Source: Chitinophagales bacterium
Lineage (GTDB): Bacteria; Bacteroidota; Bacteroidia; Chitinophagales; CAIOSU01
Reading direction: 5' to 3'
Assembly: GCA_040877935.1 (NCBI GenBank)
Contig: JBBDNB010000043.1
Span: forward strand, 90,109-154,108
Length of the DNA: 64,000 nt
Numbering within the stretch: position 1 is the first letter of the stretch; every line of letters starts with the position of its first letter. The position numbers and the translations under genes were made by a program. The notes under the pieces are model-generated. The model saw only the letters and a list, made by a program, of their open reading frames with translations, did not search any database and was not told the DNA's origin. Shown here piece by piece: positions 17,061-25,239 of this stretch.

Positions 17061-17166
17061 TTCGCATTTTTGAAAATTTCTGCCAGCGCACATTGCACAC
17101 ATCCCGCAAACCCCACATATCCACCGCTGCAAGCCAAAGTTTGCGGGAAGAGTGCAATTTTGCGAA
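17061..17166. repeat. long bipartite palindrome upstream of the RND operon
   Basis: Three nested arm pairs: TTCGCA (17061) with TGCGAA (17161), ATTGCAC (17092) with GTGCAAT (17151-17157), and CCCGCAAAC (17103) with GTTTGCGGG (17139-17147). The last two are separated by equal 4-nt internal loops. No gene is present here. It lies between two operons of different base composition. Confidence 0.7.
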
Positions 17167-17206
17167 ACACCTTCTATTCTAATAAAAATCCCACAACTGA
17201 ACTCCA

Positions 17207-17242
17207 TTTGGTTTTTCAAATGCTCTATTTTCACTAATTTCG
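17207..17242 (+). promoter_or_regulatory. promoter of the first RND operon
   Basis: TAATTTCG at 17235-17242 matches TAnnTTTG at seven of eight positions. A TTTG at 17207-17210 could be the -33 element, but the 24-nt spacer is long. The GTG start of the head gene begins only 5 nt after the box, so the transcript is predicted to be leaderless or nearly so. Confidence 0.55.
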
Positions 17243-17247
17243 CAACC

Positions 17248-17571
17248 GTGCTAAAAGTTCTATCAGCCATATTATCCATTTACTTCCTGGCGCTATCTGT
17301 GGTGCCTTGTGCCGATGGCGTTGACTGTGCGGAAGTACAGGTATATCAGGAAATGCTGGCGGAACATGATCATTCTGGTCATGATCACCCGGCCGGTGAG
17401 GATCTTTGCACTCCTTTTTGTGCTTGCCAGTGTTGCCATACCAGTATTACTGTAAGTGCCTTTTTTGCTTTGAGTGAGTCGCCAAGGATGCACGCACAAC
17501 TCACATCCTTCTATTCAGAACATCCTTATTCTACTTATCCGGCTCCTCTGCTGGATCCGCCCCAGGTTTAA
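17248..17571 (+). CDS. DUF6660-like small His/Cys-rich head protein of the first RND operon
   Basis: 107 residues from GTG at 17248 (read as MLKVLSAILSIYFLALS), giving a clean signal peptide; the frame continues upstream but has no signal peptide and runs through the promoter. The mature part holds PCADGVDCAE, HDHSGHDHP and CTPFCACQCCH, a dense Cys/His set able to bind metal. It ends in DPPQV. Proteins of the DUF6660 type sit at the head of metal-efflux operons in Bacteroidota. Its stop codon lies inside a perfect inverted repeat that reaches to the next gene. Confidence 0.72.
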   Translation: MLKVLSAILSIYFLALSVVPCADGVDCAEVQVYQEMLAEHDHSGHDHPAGEDLCTPFCACQCCHTSITVSAFFALSESPRMHAQLTSFYSEHPYSTYPAPLLDPPQV

Positions 17572-17629
17572 TTCAACAAATACTTAGAGGACTCTCGTCC
17601 TCACCAACCATTTTATTGTTGAATTAAAC
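17566..17629 (+). promoter_or_regulatory. nested stem-loop linking head gene stop to RND start
   Basis: A 14-bp perfect outer stem, GTTTAATTCAACAA (17566-17579) with TTGTTGAATTAAAC (17616-17629), encloses an inner hairpin GAGGAC-TCTC-GTCCTC (17587-17602). The left arm contains the head gene's last codon and stop; the right arm ends 9 nt before the RND start. There is no T-run, so it is not an ordinary terminator. Confidence 0.8.
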
Positions 17630-17638
17630 TTTAATTTC

Positions 17639-20600
17639 ATGATTGATAAAATCATTGCTTTTTCCGTAAGGAACAAGTTCATTATCGGTCTGCTCACCCT
17701 GGTTCTTATTGGTGCCGGCATCTGGAGCATGACCAAAGTACCCATTGATGCCGTACCGGATATCACCAACAATCAGGTACAGGTTATCACCCAGGCGCCA
17801 AATCTCGGAACAGAGGATATTGAGCAGTTTGTAACCTATCCGGTGGAGGTTGCTATGGCCAACTTACCGGGAGTCATAGAGATTCGTTCTGTATCCCGCT
17901 TCGGGCTTTCAGTGGTAACCATTGTTTTTAAAGACGATATGGGCACCTACCTGCCGCGCCAGCTTGTGAGCGAAAAACTACAGGCGGTAGAAGAGGAAAT
18001 ACCGGAAGGCTTTGGCGATCCTTCCATGGGTCCTATTTCCACCGGCCTCGGTGAAATCTACCAGTACACCCTTCAGGTAGATGAGGCCTATGAAGACCAA
18101 TATTCCGCCACAGATTTGCGCACCATGCAGGATTGGATTGTACGCAGACAAATGGCTATGGTGCCGGGAGTTGTGGAGGTCAATGCTTTTGGAGGAAAAA
18201 TAAAACAGTACGAAGTTGCCGTTGATCCCGATGAACTCAGGGCCATCGACCTTACTATAACCGATGTTTTTGTGGCCCTGCAGCGAAACAACCAGAATAC
18301 GGGTGGTGCCTATATAGAAAAGAACCACTACGCCAACTTTATCCGCGGGGAAGGCCTCGTCCGTAGTCTTGACGACTTGCGGGATATCGTAGTGAAAACG
18401 TTGGACGGAGTGCCTATCCGCATCAAGGATATTGCTGAAGTGCAGTTTGGAAATGCTGTGCGCTACGGAGCTTTTACCAAAGATGGTAAGGGTGAGGCGG
18501 TGGGAGGCATGATCCTGATGCTCAAAGGCGCCAATTCCAACGAAGTGATAGAGGAGGTGAAGGAGCGGGTGGCACAGATCCAGGGATCTCTTCCCGATGG
18601 TGTTACAATCGAACCCTTTCTTGACCGCAGCGAACTTATTGCCGAAACCACCGGCACCGTTACCGGCAATCTGTTGGAAGGCGCTCTGATCGTAATTTTT
18701 GTGCTGGTGTTCCTGTTGGGCAACTGGCGCGGTGGACTTATTGTGGCTTCTACCATTCCGCTGTCGCTGCTTTTCGCCTTTATCCTGATGCATGTGTTTG
18801 GCGTATGGGCCAACCTGATGAGCCTCGGAGCCATCGACTTCGGGATAATTGTAGATGGTGCCGTGATAATTGTGGAAGGTACTGTGTTCTTCCTGGTTCA
18901 GAAGATGGGAATAGGTAAAAAGCGCTTCACTCAGCAAGAGCGTGATGAAACGACCATTAAGGCTTCTTCCAAAATGATGAACTCTGCATTTTTTGGCCAG
19001 CTTATCATTTTGATCGTGTTTCTGCCCATTCTCTTTCTTGAAGGTGTAGAAGGCAAAATGTTCCAACCGATGGCGCTCACCTTCATGTTTGCCATGATCG
19101 GTGCCATGATACTATGCCTCACTTATGTACCGATGATTTCCGCCCTGTTTATCAGGGTAAAACCGGAAGAGAAGAAGTCGTGGGGAGATCGTATTGTTAT
19201 TTGGCTGGAAGAAAAATATGAGCGGGCTTTGGGAGGCACCCTTCGAAAAGCGGGCCTGGTCATAGGTTCGGCTGTAGTATTATTGATACTTGCCGTATTT
19301 ACGTTTACCCGAATGGGTGGCGAATTTATTCCACAATTGGACGAGGGTGACATTGCTTTTCACATTATCCTGAAGCCGGGAAGTTCCCTTTCCGAAAGCA
19401 TCGAAACTTCCACCCGGATTGAAAAGATCATTCTGGAAGACTTCCCCGAAGTGCAACACGCCATGACGCGTTTTGGAGTGGCCGATGTCCCCACCGATCC
19501 CATGCCTATGGATATTGGAGACTGCTTCCTGATTCTCAAACCGCAGGATGAGTGGGTTTCGGCAGACACTAAAGAAGAGCTGATAATTAAAATTAAAGAA
19601 GCACTAAGTATCGTTCCTGGGGTAAACTATGAATTTACCCAACCCATTGAAATGCGCTTTAATGAACTACTCACCGGTGTACGTGAGGATATCGCGATAA
19701 AACTTTATGGTGAAGACCTGCAGGTATTGGCCGATAAAGCCGAAGAAATGGGTCAAATTATTTCCACTGTAGAGGGTGTAGGCGATATGCGCGTGGAAGC
19801 TACCAGCGGCCTGCCTCAAATGACGGTAAAATATGATCGTGCCGACCTGGCCCAATATGGCCTGAATATCTCAAGCGTAAATCAAGTGATTCAATCTGCC
19901 TTTGCGGGTGGAAAAGCCGGGGTGATCTTTGAGGGTGAGAAAAGATTTGACCTGGTGGTTCGCCTTGATTCAGCACATCGCAGCAATATTGATGACCTGA
20001 AGAATCTTTACGTGAATACTCCAACTGGTGCGCAAATACCCTTGAATGAGGTAGCCGACATCAGCTACGAACCCGGCCCGATGCAGATCAGCCGCGACAA
20101 TACCAATCGCAGGACTTATGTGGGGGTAAATGTGCGTGGCCGTGACGTTAAATCATTGGTGGAAGAAATCCAGCAGAAGCTGAACGCTCAACTTGATCTT
20201 CCGGCCGGATACTACATCCGCTACGGGGGAGCTTTTGAAAACCTGGAACGCGCTACAAATCGGTTACAGATAGTGGTTCCCCTGGCGCTGGCACTGATAT
20301 TCATCCTGATTTTCTTCGCTCTTAGGAGCTTCAAACAAAGTATCATGATCTATATGGCTATCCCCCTCGCTGCCATTGGTGGGGTATTCGCCCTATGGTT
20401 GAGGGACATGCCTTTTAGCATTTCTGCAGGTGTTGGGTTTATTGTGCTTTTTGGGGTGGCCGTACTCAACGGATTGGTACTTATCAGTGGCTGGAATGAA
20501 CTTAAAGAAGAAGGGGAAATGGATTTAAGTAAAAGGATCAAAGACGGAGCAAGACGAAGGGTGCGACCAATTTTACTAACTGCACTCACAGATATTCTTG

Positions 20601-21988
20601 GCTTCCTTCCCATGGCACTTTCAGTATCAGCAGGAGCAGAAGTACAACGTCCATTGGCCACTGTAGTGATCGGGGGAATGATTACTGCTACCCTTTTAAC
20701 ATTGTTCGTATTGCCCATACTTTATCGCTGGACAGAAAAAAGATCACTCAATCCTTCCGGTGCGGGTATAGCCACAGTTGTTGTAATTCTGGGCTTCACT
20801 GTATTTGCGCCAACTACTGTCAGTGCTCAGAATGCGGGAGAACTTCCCGAAATATCCATGGAAGAAGCTGTAAACCGTGCGGTGTCTTCTTACCCCACAT
20901 TACAAGCAGCCCGCCTTGAAATAGAACAACAAGAGGCATTGAAGAAAACCGCCTGGGATTTTGGAAATACTCAACTATTTACTGGTGGGGAAGAAATAGG
21001 TGATGGTACAGGGGTTTACACCACCATTGGCATACAGCAGCAACAAATGGACATCTTTGGTATTGCCCCAAAACTGAAAGCCCGGAAAAGTCAGGTGGCT
21101 CTTGCAGAAGCTGCACTAAATCTGAGCAAATTGGAATTGCAGCAAAAGGTGAAAGAGGCTTATGCCAACGCATGGATCGCCCGGCAGAATTACCAGCTAT
21201 ATCAAAGGCTGGATTCCATTTATCAGAATTTTCAGCGAGGTGCCAGGCTCAGATACGAGGTTGAGGAAACTTCTAAGCTCGCCTTTTTGGCGGCTTCGAA
21301 CCAGGTGAAACAAATGACCTTGCAAAAGGAGCAGGCCGCTTTTGATTATCAAACATCTCTCTACAAGCTCAACCTTTGGTTAGTGAACGACTCCGTGTTT
21401 ACAGTAGTGGATTCACAATCCGAAAATTGGGCAAACTCCATTCTGCCGCCTGATTCGCTCAGCTCTCACCCCAGGCTAAGTATGGCAGCCCAACAGGTGG
21501 AGGTGGCTAATGCCGAACGCAAAGCCGCTAATACCGACTTCCTTCCCAAATTGAATGCACAATACGGCATTCAGGAAATTAGTGGGCAAAGTGGTTTTTA
21601 TCAATACCAGGTAGGGCTCACCATTCCTTTATTATTTTTTATGAAGGAACAAGGGCGGGCTCAGGCTGCCCGTATTGAGCAGGAAATAGCTGAGCAAAAC
21701 CTGAGGCAAACCCAATTTGAGCTGAGGGCTGAATACCTTTCACTATTGCAAGAGTATGAAAAATGGCAGGCTTCATGGCTGTTCTACGAACAGGAAGCTT
21801 TACCCCTGGCCCGCGAACAGCGCAAAGGGGCAATTTTAGCTTATGAAGAAGGAGGTATCGATTACGTATCCTTTATTCAAAACCTAAAGGAAAGCCTGCA
21901 GGTGGAAGTAAAAGCACGGGAAGCATTGCAAGAGTATCTGCAAGCCCGTTTCCAATTGGAATATTACCTCAATTCATCAAACCAGTAA
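17639..21988 (+). CDS. heavy-metal RND pump (CzcA/CusA type) fused to a TolC-like outer-membrane domain
   Basis: 1449 residues. Residues ~1-1035 are a full HME-RND pump: VPIDAVPDITNNQVQV at the start, large periplasmic loops and 12 membrane helices. TM4 carries DFGIIVDGAVIIVE, the signature of divalent-cation (Zn/Co/Cd/Ni) pumps. Residues ~1041-1063 form a hydrophobic segment ending VSA-Q1064, like a signal peptide. Residues 1064-1449 are a TolC/CzcC-type outer-membrane efflux protein with coiled-coil helices (RLEIEQQEALKKTAWDFGN...). The fused half is as long as the separate TolC of the second operon (394 aa). The adaptor gene starts 11 nt downstream. Confidence 0.9.
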   Translation: MIDKIIAFSVRNKFIIGLLTLVLIGAGIWSMTKVPIDAVPDITNNQVQVITQAPNLGTEDIEQFVTYPVEVAMANLPGVIEIRSVSRFGLSVVTIVFKDDMGTYLPRQLVSEKLQAVEEEIPEGFGDPSMGPISTGLGEIYQYTLQVDEAYEDQYSATDLRTMQDWIVRRQMAMVPGVVEVNAFGGKIKQYEVAVDPDELRAIDLTITDVFVALQRNNQNTGGAYIEKNHYANFIRGEGLVRSLDDLRDIVVKTLDGVPIRIKDIAEVQFGNAVRYGAFTKDGKGEAVGGMILMLKGANSNEVIEEVKERVAQIQGSLPDGVTIEPFLDRSELIAETTGTVTGNLLEGALIVIFVLVFLLGNWRGGLIVASTIPLSLLFAFILMHVFGVWANLMSLGAIDFGIIVDGAVIIVEGTVFFLVQKMGIGKKRFTQQERDETTIKASSKMMNSAFFGQLIILIVFLPILFLEGVEGKMFQPMALTFMFAMIGAMILCLTYVPMISALFIRVKPEEKKSWGDRIVIWLEEKYERALGGTLRKAGLVIGSAVVLLILAVFTFTRMGGEFIPQLDEGDIAFHIILKPGSSLSESIETSTRIEKIILEDFPEVQHAMTRFGVADVPTDPMPMDIGDCFLILKPQDEWVSADTKEELIIKIKEALSIVPGVNYEFTQPIEMRFNELLTGVREDIAIKLYGEDLQVLADKAEEMGQIISTVEGVGDMRVEATSGLPQMTVKYDRADLAQYGLNISSVNQVIQSAFAGGKAGVIFEGEKRFDLVVRLDSAHRSNIDDLKNLYVNTPTGAQIPLNEVADISYEPGPMQISRDNTNRRTYVGVNVRGRDVKSLVEEIQQKLNAQLDLPAGYYIRYGGAFENLERATNRLQIVVPLALALIFILIFFALRSFKQSIMIYMAIPLAAIGGVFALWLRDMPFSISAGVGFIVLFGVAVLNGLVLISGWNELKEEGEMDLSKRIKDGARRRVRPILLTALTDILGFLPMALSVSAGAEVQRPLATVVIGGMITATLLTLFVLPILYRWTEKRSLNPSGAGIATVVVILGFTVFAPTTVSAQNAGELPEISMEEAVNRAVSSYPTLQAARLEIEQQEALKKTAWDFGNTQLFTGGEEIGDGTGVYTTIGIQQQQMDIFGIAPKLKARKSQVALAEAALNLSKLELQQKVKEAYANAWIARQNYQLYQRLDSIYQNFQRGARLRYEVEETSKLAFLAASNQVKQMTLQKEQAAFDYQTSLYKLNLWLVNDSVFTVVDSQSENWANSILPPDSLSSHPRLSMAAQQVEVANAERKAANTDFLPKLNAQYGIQEISGQSGFYQYQVGLTIPLLFFMKEQGRAQAARIEQEIAEQNLRQTQFELRAEYLSLLQEYEKWQASWLFYEQEALPLAREQRKGAILAYEEGGIDYVSFIQNLKESLQVEVKAREALQEYLQARFQLEYYLNSSNQ

Positions 21989-21999
21989 AAAAGAAAAAC

Positions 22000-23208
22000 A
22001 TGAAATTCAAAATAAATAATATCATCATTGTATTGTGTGCTACCTTTCTTTTAGCGGCTTGTAATAGTAAGTCACCTGATACTCACGATCACGGAGAAGA
22101 AAAGCAGGGGCATGAAGATGAACACGGTCACACCGAACATGAAGGGGAAGGCGAAAGCGTTCATCTTTCTCAGGCGCAATTCAAAGCCTTGGAAATGCAG
22201 GTAGGTCCGGTTCCCCGAAAAAACCTCTCCAATATAGTTGAAGCCAACGGAGAACTTGAGGTTCCTCCAAAAAATGAGGCAACGGTGACCGCTATTTTAG
22301 GTGCCAATATATCAAGCATCGAAATTATTGAAGGAGATGATGTACAAAAAGGACAGGTGCTGGCTTATCTCTCCCACCCGAATATCATTGAACTTCAGCG
22401 CAGTTATCTGGAATCATTTAACCGCGAAGCATTTCTTGAGCAGGAGTACAATCGTCAGCAAAAGCTGTATGAGGAAGAGGTGGGTTCCGGAAAAGCTTTT
22501 CAGCAAACTACGGCCGATTATCGCTCAGCACAGGCCACAGTAAAAAGTTATGAAGCACAACTTCGGCAGTTGGGAATCAATCCTGAAAAGATACAGGAAG
22601 GCGACTTTTACAACCGCATTCCCGTGGTAAGTCCTATCAAAGGCTCCATTACTAAAGTGGAAGTGAAAACCGGTCAGTATGTGCAGCCGCAGAATGATCT
22701 TTTCGAGATTGTAAACATTGATCATATCCATGCAGACCTTATGGTTTTTGAAAAAGATGTGCACAAAGTAAATGAAGGGCAGCGTGTCCGATTTACGGTT
22801 GAGACTATGCCCGGTAAGGAGCTTTATGCTGAAATTTACTCCGTGGGGAAAAAGTTTGAGCAAGATCCTAAAGCTATTCACGTCCATGCTGAAATCGAGA
22901 ATGAGTTGGGTAAGTTAATTCCCGGCATGTATGTGCGCGGGGAGATACTCACCGACAGCATTACTTCACTTGCCTTACCCGAAAGCGCCATTACCCGTGA
23001 GGGTGACGATTACCTGGCTTTTACAGCCGCAAAAGAAGGTGAAGAGTGGATGTTTGCACCCGTGAGAGTAACCATCGGAACCAAAAGCAATGGCTGGGTG
23101 GCTGTCAATTTTTTGGATGCCGTGCCCGAAGACACACAATTTGCCCTCAACAATGCCTACTATTTGATAGCGGAAATGAAAAAAGGTGAAGGCGGCCACC
23201 ATCATTAA
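22000..23208 (+). CDS. RND periplasmic adaptor (CzcB/CusB type) lipoprotein
   Basis: 402 residues. Lipoprotein signal (FLLAACNS), then a His/Glu-rich stretch (HDHGEEKQGHEDEHGHTEHE) likely to bind metal. A membrane-fusion-protein body follows: a barrel-sandwich hybrid half (IEIIEGDDVQKGQVLAYLSHP), alpha-hairpin (residues ~125-180), second lipoyl half (VVSPIKGSITKVEVKTGQYV), beta-barrel (GKELYAEIYSVGKKF) and membrane-proximal domain. It ends in GGHHH. It links the inner-membrane pump to the outer-membrane channel. A paralogue survives only as 3' fragments at 24888-25104 and 32025-32435. Confidence 0.9.
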   Translation: MKFKINNIIIVLCATFLLAACNSKSPDTHDHGEEKQGHEDEHGHTEHEGEGESVHLSQAQFKALEMQVGPVPRKNLSNIVEANGELEVPPKNEATVTAILGANISSIEIIEGDDVQKGQVLAYLSHPNIIELQRSYLESFNREAFLEQEYNRQQKLYEEEVGSGKAFQQTTADYRSAQATVKSYEAQLRQLGINPEKIQEGDFYNRIPVVSPIKGSITKVEVKTGQYVQPQNDLFEIVNIDHIHADLMVFEKDVHKVNEGQRVRFTVETMPGKELYAEIYSVGKKFEQDPKAIHVHAEIENELGKLIPGMYVRGEILTDSITSLALPESAITREGDDYLAFTAAKEGEEWMFAPVRVTIGTKSNGWVAVNFLDAVPEDTQFALNNAYYLIAEMKKGEGGHHH

Positions 23209-23217
23209 TAAAAATGA

Positions 23218-23865
23218 ATGACCATGAAAGACAACAGATCAAAACTGCTTAAAACCGCACTTATACTCAGTATAGTGACTATAGCTTACAATGCAGCGGA
23301 AGGGATTGTGGCTACTTTTTTCGGTGCTACGGATGAAACCCTGGCACTATTCGGTTTTGGAGTAGATAGTTTTGTGGAAGTGCTTTCCGGCCTTGGCATT
23401 GCCCATATGGTCATTCGCATGAGGAAAAACATAAATGTGCAGCGCGACACCTTTGAAAAGAACGCCCTGCGCATCACTGGTACGGCATTCTACATTTTAG
23501 TAGTTGGATTGGTGGTAGGTTCGGCTCTGGCAGTTTACACCGGGGCCGAACCCCGCACCACCCTTGCAGGCATCATCATATCCCTTATTTCCATTGCCAC
23601 GATGTATTTTTTGTACCGAATGAAACTTAATGTAGGACAAAAGCTGAATTCGGCACCTATCATTTCAGATGCTAAATGCACCAAAACTTGTTTTTACTTA
23701 TCTTTTATCCTGCTTGGATCAAGTCTGCTCTATCAGTGGTTTCAAATTCCATATGTTGATGCTATTGGTAGCTTGGGAATTGCCTGGTACGCATTTAAAG
23801 AAGGACGCGAGGCTTTTGAAAAGGCAAAGTCGAAAAACCTAAGCTGTGCGGATGACTGTTGCTAA
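23218..23865 (+). CDS. CDF-like cation transporter, short form
   Basis: 215 residues with about six helices (ATG 23218, or ATG 23224 two codons on). It resembles the transmembrane half of CDF proteins (TIAYNAAEGIVATFFG, FGFGVDSFVEVLSGLGI with an Asp/Ser metal-site region, YVDAIGSLGIAWYAFKEG) but lacks the cytoplasmic C-terminal domain. It ends in Cys-rich CADDCC. It is 9 nt after the adaptor gene, so part of the RND operon, and probably moves divalent metal to the periplasm for the pump. A broken paralogue start lies at 25115. Confidence 0.8.
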   Translation: MTMKDNRSKLLKTALILSIVTIAYNAAEGIVATFFGATDETLALFGFGVDSFVEVLSGLGIAHMVIRMRKNINVQRDTFEKNALRITGTAFYILVVGLVVGSALAVYTGAEPRTTLAGIIISLISIATMYFLYRMKLNVGQKLNSAPIISDAKCTKTCFYLSFILLGSSLLYQWFQIPYVDAIGSLGIAWYAFKEGREAFEKAKSKNLSCADDCC

Positions 23866-23877
23866 AATTCAAAAAAC

Positions 23878-24219
23878 ATGAACATCATTGAAATAACACG
23901 ATCATTGGGCTTGTTTGCACTGGGGGGCCTTTTCGAAATTGGTGGTGGCTACCTGGTTTGGCTCAGCCTGCGTAGTGAAAAGCCCTGGTGGTGGGGTCTT
24001 TTGGGCGGTATTGCACTTGTGCTTTATGGCATTGTAGCCACCTGGCAACCGGCCAACTTCGGGAGGGTATATGCGGCCTACGGAGGTGTTTTCATCGTTA
24101 TGGCTATCCTGTGGGGATGGAAGGTAGATGGCATTGCTCCCGACAGGTATGATCTTATTGGTGGTTTTGTGGCACTGATAGGCGTGCTTATCATTATGTA
24201 TGCACCACGGGGAAATTAA
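23878..24219 (+). CDS. YnfA/UPF0060 family membrane protein
   Basis: 113 residues with four membrane helices, small-multidrug-resistance-like size and topology. Typical family stretches are [17 protein letters not shown], the Trp-rich PWWWGLLGG and [19 protein letters not shown]. It is in the RND operon, 12 nt after the CDF-like gene. The family's exact substrate is not settled; the context points to a role in metal tolerance. Confidence 0.88.
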   Translation: MNIIEITRSLGLFALGGLFEIGGGYLVWLSLRSEKPWWWGLLGGIALVLYGIVATWQPANFGRVYAAYGGVFIVMAILWGWKVDGIAPDRYDLIGGFVALIGVLIIMYAPRGN

Positions 24220-24248
24220 ATAAGGTATGGAACAAATCCGAAAGAGAA

Positions 24249-24632
24249 ATGAAAATCAACACATCGATGCCCCAAAAACTAAAACCCTTTTTCCGGAAGG
24301 AAATTAGTGACTACCGAGAAAATCTTCAGCACGGTCATCTTCAAAGAGCATGGGAGCATTTGGAACGTGCCCATATTTTGGGCCAGGCTTTTCCATTGGA
24401 ACACACTTATGTGCACTGGAAGATGTTGCTTTTCGGTATCAAAATCAAAAGCACCCGCGAAGTGATCGGGCAGATACCGCGACTGCTGGTGGGGGGAGTG
24501 AAATCTTTTGTGGGGAAAATTCCCGTTGGCAATACAGGCGGAGCCAATGTGCCGTCTTTAAAACCCTTGCCAATCGACAAAGATATTCTCGAAATATTCA
24601 CCAAAGCAGGATTGCACAATTATGGCTCATGA
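24249..24632 (+). CDS. DUF3703 family protein
   Basis: 127 residues, cytoplasmic, with the conserved helical core EISDYRENLQHGHLQRAWEH and HILGQAFPLEHTYVHWKML rich in His/Trp. DUF3703 proteins are regularly found with Czc/CDF genes. The last codons overlap the start of a broken CDF gene by 11 nt, showing that the latter was once translated as part of this operon. Biochemical role unknown. Confidence 0.82.
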   Translation: MKINTSMPQKLKPFFRKEISDYRENLQHGHLQRAWEHLERAHILGQAFPLEHTYVHWKMLLFGIKIKSTREVIGQIPRLLVGGVKSFVGKIPVGNTGGANVPSLKPLPIDKDILEIFTKAGLHNYGS

Positions 24633-24887
24633 TCATTCACATCAGCATGGGGGCGGTACCAAAAATCTGAAGATTGCCTTCTTCATAAACATCGGTTTTA
24701 CCTGTCTCGAGATTGTGGGTGGTTTTTTTACCAACAGCATCGCCATCATGTCTGACGCCCTGCATGACCTGGGCGATAGTCTTTCGCTGGGCCTTGCCTG
24801 ATATCTGGAAAAAAAGGCTTCCCGAAAGGGCAGCACCAATCGCTTTAGCTTTGGTTATGCCCGCTTTCGCCTGCTCGGGCTTGTTAT
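24622..24887 (+). pseudogene. CDF exporter (CzcD/ZitB type), truncated and with internal stop
   Basis: ATG at 24622 opens a CDF protein (MAHDHSHQHGGG, then TM1-TM2 with IAIMSDALHDLGDS). Codon 60 is TGA at 24799-24801, where the family usually has Trp (GLA-W-YLEKKA). The CDF match continues to RFRLLGLV and then stops abruptly near 24887, where sequence from an adaptor-gene end begins in the same frame. Both a nonsense change and a fusion have destroyed the gene. Confidence 0.85.
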
Positions 24888-25104
24888 AGATTACTTAGCT
24901 TTTATTGCAAAAAAGGAAACAAAACAAACAGAGGAGCTTTGGAGCTTTATCCCCATAAGGGTAGTAAGCGGTACAATAGAAAATGAATGGATTGCTGTTG
25001 ATTTTATGGATGACATTAATGAGAAAACCCTGTTTGCTATGAATAATGCATATTATCTATTGGCAGAATTGAACAAAGGAGAAGGAGGGGGGCACCATCA
25101 CTAA
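24888..25104 (+). pseudogene. 3' fragment of an RND adaptor (CzcB) gene
   Basis: The frame reads DYLAFIAKKE then ELWSFIPIRVVSGTIENEWI and ends GEGGGHHH, the last ~70 residues of an adaptor protein. It is nearly identical at DNA level to 32229-32435 and homologous to the end of the intact adaptor at 22000-23208. It has no start of its own and is fused to the CDF remnant. Confidence 0.88.
24898..25104 (+). repeat. ~205-bp direct repeat, left copy (right copy 32229-32435)
   Basis: From GCTTTTATTGCA to the adaptor stop codon, this segment aligns without gaps to 32229-32435 (constant offset 7331). The first ~30 bases differ at several positions; after that only two differences were seen by eye across ~175 bases. 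The two copies, in the same orientation, bracket the second RND operon. Confidence 0.88.
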
Positions 25105-25114
25105 TAGGAAAGAA

Positions 25115-25200
25115 ATGACTAAGAAAAGTGAAGTTAATTGCTAAAAAACGCACTGATACTCAGTATGGTGACTATAGCCTACAATGTAGTGGAAGAAATT
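25115..25200 (+). pseudogene. 5' remnant of a CDF-like transporter gene
   Basis: ATG at 25115 starts MTKKSEVNC then stops. One frame over, the sequence reads LLKNALILSMVTIAYNVVEE, matching residues ~10-30 of the intact CDF-like gene at 23218 (LLKTALILSIVTIAYNAAEG). It is therefore frameshifted and truncated near 25197. Its place just after an adaptor stop mirrors the order of the intact operon. Confidence 0.8.
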
Positions 25201-25239
25201 TTCCAATCAGTTACTATATTTTTTAGTTTCGCAATTCAT

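Noticed and set aside
17061-17166. Integron attC-like site
   Set aside because: The folded shape is similar, but the required GTTRRRY/RYYYAAC core pair is absent and there is no integrase gene or cassette array.
17587-17602. Inner hairpin as an ordinary intrinsic terminator
   Set aside because: No T-run follows, and it would cut off the pump genes from their only visible promoter; the same applies to the inner hairpin at 31357-31376.
17978-19066. 362-codon minus-strand frame within the RND pump gene
   Set aside because: Shadow of the pump; His-rich look comes from reversed Val/Ile/Met codons, and no promoter or start context.
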